Shown here: piece after piece, positions 5,830 through 10,000 of the stretch
Numbering within the stretch: position 1 is the stretch's first letter
Layout: every line of letters starts with the position of its first letter
Assembly: GCA_020216655.1 (NCBI GenBank)
Contig: JAIWNU010000099.1
Span: 1-10,000 of the forward strand
Length of the DNA: 10,000 nucleotides
Origin: Treponema sp.
GTDB taxonomy: Bacteria; Spirochaetota; Spirochaetia; Treponematales; Breznakiellaceae
Direction: 5' to 3'
Program-made: the position numbers and the translations under genes
The notes under the pieces: model-generated
Databases searched by the model: none
Told to the model about the DNA's origin: nothing
The model's input: only the letters and a program-made list of their open reading frames with translations

Positions 5830-6876
5830 ATGAAACGTGTACTCGTTGCTGCTATTGCAACCCTCGCTGTGATTTCCATGGCTTTTGTGTCCTGTGCACA
5901 GAAGAAGCCCGCTGCTGCCGCTCCTGCCTTCCGGGTTGGTCTCGTAACCGACATCGGCGGTATCGATGACAAGTCCTTTAACCAGGGCACCTGGGAAGGT
6001 ATTGTCCGCTTTGCAAAAGAAGCAGGGCTTAAGGAAGGGGATTACAAGTATCTCCAGTCCGCTGCAGAAGCTGACTATATCCCCAACCTGTCCACCTTCT
6101 CTGACGAGAAACTCGATCTTATCGCCGCTCCCGGCTTCCTCTTCGAAAAATCCATGACCGAAGTGGCCGACAAGTATCCGAACAACAAATACCTGATTAT
6201 CGACTCTGTCGTAGCAAAGCCGAATGTTGCCTCCGCTGTGTTTGCTGAGCATGAAGGCTCCTTCCTGGTTGGTGTTGCTGCGGGTCTCAAGGCAAAGGCT
6301 GATGGCAAGAAGATCGTCGGCTTCCTGGGCGGTATGCAATTCCCCCTGATCGAAAAATTCCAGGCTGGTTTTGAACAGGGTGTTAAGGCCGTATATCCCG
6401 AATGCAAGATCCTCGTGGACTATGCCGGTGATTTCGGCGCTCCCGATAAGGGCCAGGCTATCGCCCAGAAACAGTTCAATGCGGGCGCCTATATCATTTT
6501 CCATGCCGCTGGCGGCACCGGAAACGGTATGATCAAAGAAGCTAAGGAACGGACCGCTAAGGGCGATGTTCGCTGGGCTATCGGTGTTGATAAGGATCAG
6601 TATGCCGATGGTATCTATGACGAAGCCAACAAGAAGTCCGCGGTTCTCACTTCCATGATGAAGCGGGTTGACGTTGCTGCCCATGACGTAGCCAAAATGA
6701 CCATGGAAGGCAAATTCCCCGGCGGACAGACCCTGGTCTTCTCCGTAGCTAACAAGGGTGTTGGCATCCCCGAGACCAATCCTAACCTGTCCGACGACAT
6801 TGTCGCTAAAGTAAAAGAATTCGAAGCCAAGATCGCTTCCGGCGAGCTCAAGGTTTCTGAAACTCCTGCAAAATAA
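5830..6876 (+). CDS. pnrA: BMP-family nucleoside-binding lipoprotein (PnrA/TmpC type)
   Basis: This is the substrate-binding lipoprotein of an ABC importer; the best-studied relatives, TmpC/PnrA of Treponema, bind purine nucleosides. The product is 348 residues. A signal peptide with a hydrophobic core (VLVAAIATLAVISMAF) ends in the lipobox FVSC, placing the lipidated cysteine at Cys22, followed by an Ala-rich linker. Family motifs are GLVTDIGGIDDKSFNQ (37-52), EGSFLVG (142-148), FLGGM (165-169), FHAAGGTGNG (224-233) and GVDKDQY (252-258). By analogy with PnrA, Phe50 and Phe224 probably stack on the base and Asp254 may contact the ribose; this is inferred, not measured. It has a strong promoter and ribosome site, and a terminator follows, so the gene should be expressed above the transporter genes. 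Exact nucleoside preference cannot be read from sequence. Confidence 0.93.
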   Translation: MKRVLVAAIATLAVISMAFVSCAQKKPAAAAPAFRVGLVTDIGGIDDKSFNQGTWEGIVRFAKEAGLKEGDYKYLQSAAEADYIPNLSTFSDEKLDLIAAPGFLFEKSMTEVADKYPNNKYLIIDSVVAKPNVASAVFAEHEGSFLVGVAAGLKAKADGKKIVGFLGGMQFPLIEKFQAGFEQGVKAVYPECKILVDYAGDFGAPDKGQAIAQKQFNAGAYIIFHAAGGTGNGMIKEAKERTAKGDVRWAIGVDKDQYADGIYDEANKKSAVLTSMMKRVDVAAHDVAKMTMEGKFPGGQTLVFSVANKGVGIPETNPNLSDDIVAKVKEFEAKIASGELKVSETPAK

Positions 6877-6897
6877 GTTCGTGTAGGATGCAAACAG

Positions 6898-6945
6898 ACG
6901 GGGTGTTCTGGATTATTTCGTTCCGGAACACCCCGTTTTGTTCTT
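6898..6945 (+). terminator. Intrinsic terminator/attenuator after pnrA
   Basis: ACGGGGTGTTCTGG (6898-6911) pairs with CCGGAACACCCCGT (6923-6936) over 14 positions with one T-G wobble, around an 11-base loop. The U-rich TTTGTTCTT follows. Because the ATPase and permease genes lie downstream on the same strand and no convincing promoter was found between, it probably lets a fraction of transcription through, giving more binding protein than transporter. Confidence 0.85.
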
Positions 6946-7010
6946 GAGCTCCTTACCCCCGGTAGCTGCATGAATGACAGGGGGCTAATTTATTTATAAA
7001 GGGGAAGTCG

Positions 7011-8531
7011 ATGGCTTATATCATCGAAATGCTTAATATTGTAAAAACCTTCCCGGGTATTCGTGCAAACGATGATGTTACCCTCCAGGTAGAAGAGGGT
7101 TCTATTCATGCGCTGTTGGGCGAAAATGGCGCGGGCAAATCCACCTTAATGAGCATTCTTTTTGGTTTGTATCAGCCCGACTCTGGTGTCATTAAGGTGC
7201 GCGGAAAAGAGGTGCGCATAACCGATCCGAATGCGGCCAATGATTTGGGGATCGGTATGGTGCATCAGCATTTTAAACTGGTGCATAATTTTACAGTGGC
7301 CGAAAACATCGTGCTGGGGCTGGAGCCTCGGAAGGGCCCCCTGATCGATATTGCCAGTGCGGAAAAACGGGTCGCCGAAATTTCAAAGCGTTATGGCCTT
7401 GAGGTAGATCCCAAGGCAAAGATTGAAGATATTACGGTCGGTATGCAGCAGCGGGTCGAAATCCTTAAAATGCTGTACCGGAATGCGGATATACTTATTT
7501 TTGATGAACCCACAGCGGTGCTTACGCCGCAGGAAATCAATGAACTTATGGAAATTATGCGCCGCCTTACTAAAGAAGGAAAGACGGTGCTGCTCATAAC
7601 CCACAAACTTAAGGAAATTAAAGCCGTGGCGGATGTTTGTACCGTCCTGCGGCGGGGCCGCCTTGTCGGAACCGTTCCGGTCAAGACTGCCACTGAAGCC
7701 CAGCTTGCGGAAATGATGGTTGGCCGGGCGGTCAGTTTTTCCGTGGACAAGAAACCTGCGGTTCCCGGCGAGGTCCTTTTAGACATCCAGGACCTTAAGG
7801 TAAAGAATTCGAAAGGTGTCCTTGGCGTTAAAGGCGTGTCCCTTAAAGTGCGGCGAGGTGAAATTCTTGGCCTTTGCGGCATCGACGGCAACGGCCAGAC
7901 CGAACTCGTCTATGCCCTCACTGGCCTCGCCCCGGTGGAAGGGGGTAAAATCATCCTGGACGGTAAGGATATAACCCACCTGCCGGTTCGTGAACGCCTT
8001 GAGGCGGGGCTCGGCCATATTCCTGAAGACCGGCACAAGCACGGCCTTGTTCTGGACTTCCGCCTGGACGAAAACATGGTGGTCCACAATTTCCAAAAAC
8101 GGCCTTTCTCTAAATTTGGCGTTCTGGACTACAACTCTATTCGCTCAAATGCCGAGCGGCTCATCAAAGAGTTCGATGTCCGTTCCGGCGAAGGGCCAGC
8201 TACCCCGTCCCGCAGCCTCTCAGGCGGTAACCAGCAAAAGGCCATCGTCGCCCGTGAAATTGACCGGTCCCCTGAAGTACTGATTGTAGCCCAGCCAACC
8301 CGGGGCCTCGATGTGGGCGCCATAGAGTATATTCATCAGCGGATTGTGGAAGAGCGGGACAAGGGTAAGGCTATACTGCTCGTCTCCCTTGAGTTGGATG
8401 AAATTCTGGACCTTTCCGACCGTATCGCCGTTATTTTCAACGGCGAAATCGTGGCGGAAGTGGATGCTGATAAAACAAATGAAAACGAACTGGGGCTTTA
8501 TATGGCCGGTTCGGTACGGAAGGCGGTGTAA
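7011..8531 (+). CDS. Nucleoside ABC transporter ATP-binding protein (two ABC domains)
   Basis: This is the cytoplasmic energy-coupling subunit of the nucleoside importer (NupO/YufO and RbsA-like class). Its 506 residues contain two ABC domains, as usual for this class. Domain 1 has Walker A GENGAGKST (37-45), the signature ITVGMQQR (141-148), Walker B ILIFDEPT (161-168) and His198 of the switch loop. Domain 2 has GIDGNGQT (290-297), where Gln296 replaces the Walker A lysine, the signature LSGGNQQK (403-410), and VAQPTRGLD (426-434), where the usual Asp-Glu pair is Ala427-Gln428; Ser459 stands at the switch His position. Only domain 1 therefore looks able to hydrolyse ATP at its own Walker site, a known trait of the class. 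AAGGGG at 6999-7004 precedes the ATG. The permease starts two bases after the stop. Confidence 0.95.
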   Translation: MAYIIEMLNIVKTFPGIRANDDVTLQVEEGSIHALLGENGAGKSTLMSILFGLYQPDSGVIKVRGKEVRITDPNAANDLGIGMVHQHFKLVHNFTVAENIVLGLEPRKGPLIDIASAEKRVAEISKRYGLEVDPKAKIEDITVGMQQRVEILKMLYRNADILIFDEPTAVLTPQEINELMEIMRRLTKEGKTVLLITHKLKEIKAVADVCTVLRRGRLVGTVPVKTATEAQLAEMMVGRAVSFSVDKKPAVPGEVLLDIQDLKVKNSKGVLGVKGVSLKVRRGEILGLCGIDGNGQTELVYALTGLAPVEGGKIILDGKDITHLPVRERLEAGLGHIPEDRHKHGLVLDFRLDENMVVHNFQKRPFSKFGVLDYNSIRSNAERLIKEFDVRSGEGPATPSRSLSGGNQQKAIVAREIDRSPEVLIVAQPTRGLDVGAIEYIHQRIVEERDKGKAILLVSLELDEILDLSDRIAVIFNGEIVAEVDADKTNENELGLYMAGSVRKAV

Positions 8532-8533
8532 AA

Positions 8534-9643
8534 GTGAAAAGCAGCAAACGGCTTCAGCTCATTGTACCCCTCATTGCGGTTCTGCTCGGTTTTGTGCTCG
8601 GTTCGATTATTATTATCATAACCGGAAAATCGCCGGGGGGAATGTTTTTAGCCCTCGGCCGAACCTTGACGGGTATCGATTTTACCGGCCGCACGGACAT
8701 TAACTTGCGTTATGTGGGCGAGTTTATCCTGCAAGCTCTGCCTATTACCCTGACGGGCCTCGCGGTTGCCTTTGCGTTCAGGACGGGGCTTTTTAACATC
8801 GGTGCTGAAGGGCAGCTTATGGTAGGCTCTTTAGCGGCTGTAGCGGTAGCCCTCTTGGTTAAAGCGCCGCCCTTTGTCCATCCTATCTTGGGAATACTCG
8901 CTGCCATGGCAGCAGGGGCCCTTTGGGCCTCCATTCCGGGTATTCTCAAGGCCCGCTTTAATGTTCATGAAGTGGTTGTATCGATTATGATGAACTATAC
9001 GGCCCTTCATTTTGTAAACTGGAGTTTACTCCAGTTTGGTTCTGTAGACAGGGTTAAGACCCCCGAGTTCCCCCCATCGGCTACATTGAAAAGCGAATTC
9101 CTTGCCCAGCTTACCAATGGTTCCCGGCTTAACTGGGGCATTATACCGGTTATACTTGCGGTTATTGTGTTCTGGTTTGTGGTAGAAAAGACTACCTTCG
9201 GATACCGGCTGCGGGCTGTGGGCTTTAACAAGGATGCCGCCCGGTATGCGGGTATGAAGGTAGAACAGAACATCGTCCTTTCCATGATGATATCCGGCGC
9301 CTTTGCCGGGCTTGCGGGGGCGGTTATTACCCTGGGGACCTTTAATTTTGGCCGGGTGCTTCCCTCTTTCGAAGGCTACGGCATGGATGGCATCGCGGTC
9401 GCCCTGGTCGGCGGCAACCATGCGCTGGGTGTTTTCCTGTCGGGCCTGCTTTTTGGTATGCTTAAGGCGGCTCAGCCGCTCATGCAATCCCAGGGAATAC
9501 CGAGAGAAATTGCTTCCATTATTCAGGCCTCAATTGTCCTTTTTGTCGCGATGAAGCTGGGAATAGAAGCGGCTTTGAATTATATGAGCCGGAGCAATGG
9601 AGGCCGCAAGGCTGGTATACGAAAAACCGGAGGCAACAAATGA
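8534..9643 (+). CDS. Nucleoside ABC transporter permease 1 (BPD_transp_2 family, NupP-like)
   Basis: This is an inner-membrane subunit of the nucleoside importer, 369 residues long with a GTG start. GGAAGG at 8518-8523, inside the end of the ATPase gene, is a fitting ribosome site, and the two-base gap from the previous stop suggests coupling. Many hydrophobic helices are visible, beginning with LQLIVPLIAVLLGF (7-20). Family motifs are FRTGLFNIGAEGQLMVG (82-98), the cytoplasmic coupling segment FGYRLRAVGFN (222-232) with AARYAG after it, and GYGMDGIAVALVG (281-293). The C-terminus (RSNGGRKAGIRKTGGNK) is basic and presumably cytoplasmic. It pairs with the next permease; the stop overlaps that gene's start by 4 bases. 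Confidence 0.94.
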   Translation: MKSSKRLQLIVPLIAVLLGFVLGSIIIIITGKSPGGMFLALGRTLTGIDFTGRTDINLRYVGEFILQALPITLTGLAVAFAFRTGLFNIGAEGQLMVGSLAAVAVALLVKAPPFVHPILGILAAMAAGALWASIPGILKARFNVHEVVVSIMMNYTALHFVNWSLLQFGSVDRVKTPEFPPSATLKSEFLAQLTNGSRLNWGIIPVILAVIVFWFVVEKTTFGYRLRAVGFNKDAARYAGMKVEQNIVLSMMISGAFAGLAGAVITLGTFNFGRVLPSFEGYGMDGIAVALVGGNHALGVFLSGLLFGMLKAAQPLMQSQGIPREIASIIQASIVLFVAMKLGIEAALNYMSRSNGGRKAGIRKTGGNK

Positions 9644-10000
9644 ATTTGCTCATCAATATGTTTCCCATTGCATTGATGTTTTCTGCCCCCATTATTATCG
9701 CAGCCTTAGGCGGGCTTTTCAGCGAACGGTCTGGCATCGTTAATGTGGCTTTGGAGGGCATTATGATGGTGGGAGGTTTTGCTGCCGCCACTGTCACGGT
9801 TATGCTGGAACCGGTACTGCCCGGCTGGGCTCCCTGGATAGGCATGCTGGTAGGTGTTGTCTCTGGTATGGCTTTTTCTCTTCTTCATGCTCTGGCTTCT
9901 GTGAACTTTAAGGCCGATCAGGTGGTGTCCGGTACGGCCCTCAATATTTTAGCCGGAGGACTCACGGTGTATCTGGCCCAAATCATTTTCCGCCAGCAGC
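9640..10000 (+). CDS. Nucleoside ABC transporter permease 2 (NupQ-like), cut by window end
   Basis: This is the second permease of the nucleoside importer; only the first 120 codons are in view and the frame is open to the last base. The ATG lies in an ATGA overlap with the preceding stop, and GGAGG at 9629-9633 is a good ribosome site. The N-terminus (MNLLINMFPIALMFSAPIII) is hydrophobic and is followed by the family hallmark ALGGLFSERSGIVNVALEG (22-40), equivalent to the FNIGAEGQ motif of permease 1. Another pair of helices follows, with FKADQVVSGTALNIL near the cut end. The full protein should be about 300 residues. Confidence 0.93.
   Translation, partial: MNLLINMFPIALMFSAPIIIAALGGLFSERSGIVNVALEGIMMVGGFAAATVTVMLEPVLPGWAPWIGMLVGVVSGMAFSLLHALASVNFKADQVVSGTALNILAGGLTVYLAQIIFRQQ

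Noticed and set aside
5818..6684. Minus-strand open frame of 288 codons over pnrA
   Set aside because: The plus strand carries a lipoprotein with signal peptide, promoter and ribosome site. The opposite frame has none of these.
6944..6975. Possible promoter (TTGAGC with a downstream ATGAAT) before the ATPase gene
   Set aside because: The spacing is about 20 bases and the -10 match is poor, so it does not stand as a promoter by sequence alone.
6956..6984. CCCCC/GGGGG pairing with a 19-base loop followed by an AT-rich stretch
   Set aside because: The stem is only five base pairs with a large loop, too weak to call a second terminator or a riboswitch.

Overview
The window is protein-dense bacterial DNA of moderate GC content with good Shine-Dalgarno sites and sigma-70-type promoters. 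The best lineage guess is a treponeme-like spirochaete. The PnrA/TmpC-type purine nucleoside lipoprotein followed by its ATPase and two permeases recalls the Treponema pnr locus, next to a carbohydrate-type ABC permease pair. This is inference from gene content; no 16S or marker gene is present. No tRNA, rRNA, CRISPR, transposase or phage gene was seen, and no gene-free stretch exceeds 300 bases (the longest gaps are 5697-5829 and 6877-7010).

Layout. (1) 38-1908, plus strand: the end of an operon with two overlapping LplB/YtcP-type (CUT1 family) ABC permeases; the binding protein and ATPase are not in view. A run of 15 T lies just inside the first gene. (2) 1898-2698, minus strand: an alpha/beta-hydrolase (Est30/monoacylglycerol lipase type), convergent with and overlapping the permease operon. 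(3) 2775-4947, plus strand: a small two-helix membrane protein and then an AAA+ ATPase resembling Ycf46, with an apparently degenerate N-terminal ATPase-like half. This pair is the least characterised part of the window. Between the esterase and this pair lie overlapping divergent promoters; the esterase one would give a leaderless mRNA. (4) 5025-5696: deoC with its own promoter. (5) 5830-10000: a nucleoside-uptake operon with a BMP/PnrA lipoprotein, an intrinsic terminator acting as a likely attenuator, a double-domain ABC ATPase and two permeases, the second cut by the window end.

How they fit. The lipoprotein captures nucleosides and the ABC transporter imports them. Phosphorolysis, encoded elsewhere, would release deoxyribose phosphate, and DeoC would cleave deoxyribose-5-phosphate to acetaldehyde and glyceraldehyde-3-phosphate. 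A perfect palindrome, TTGTATACAA, sits just upstream of the pnrA promoter, and a close relative overlaps the deoC -10 box, suggesting possible shared control. Most of the window is ordinary metabolism and transport. The points worth a second look are the membrane protein/AAA+ pair, the poly-T tract, the overlapping divergent promoters and the candidate nucleoside operator.
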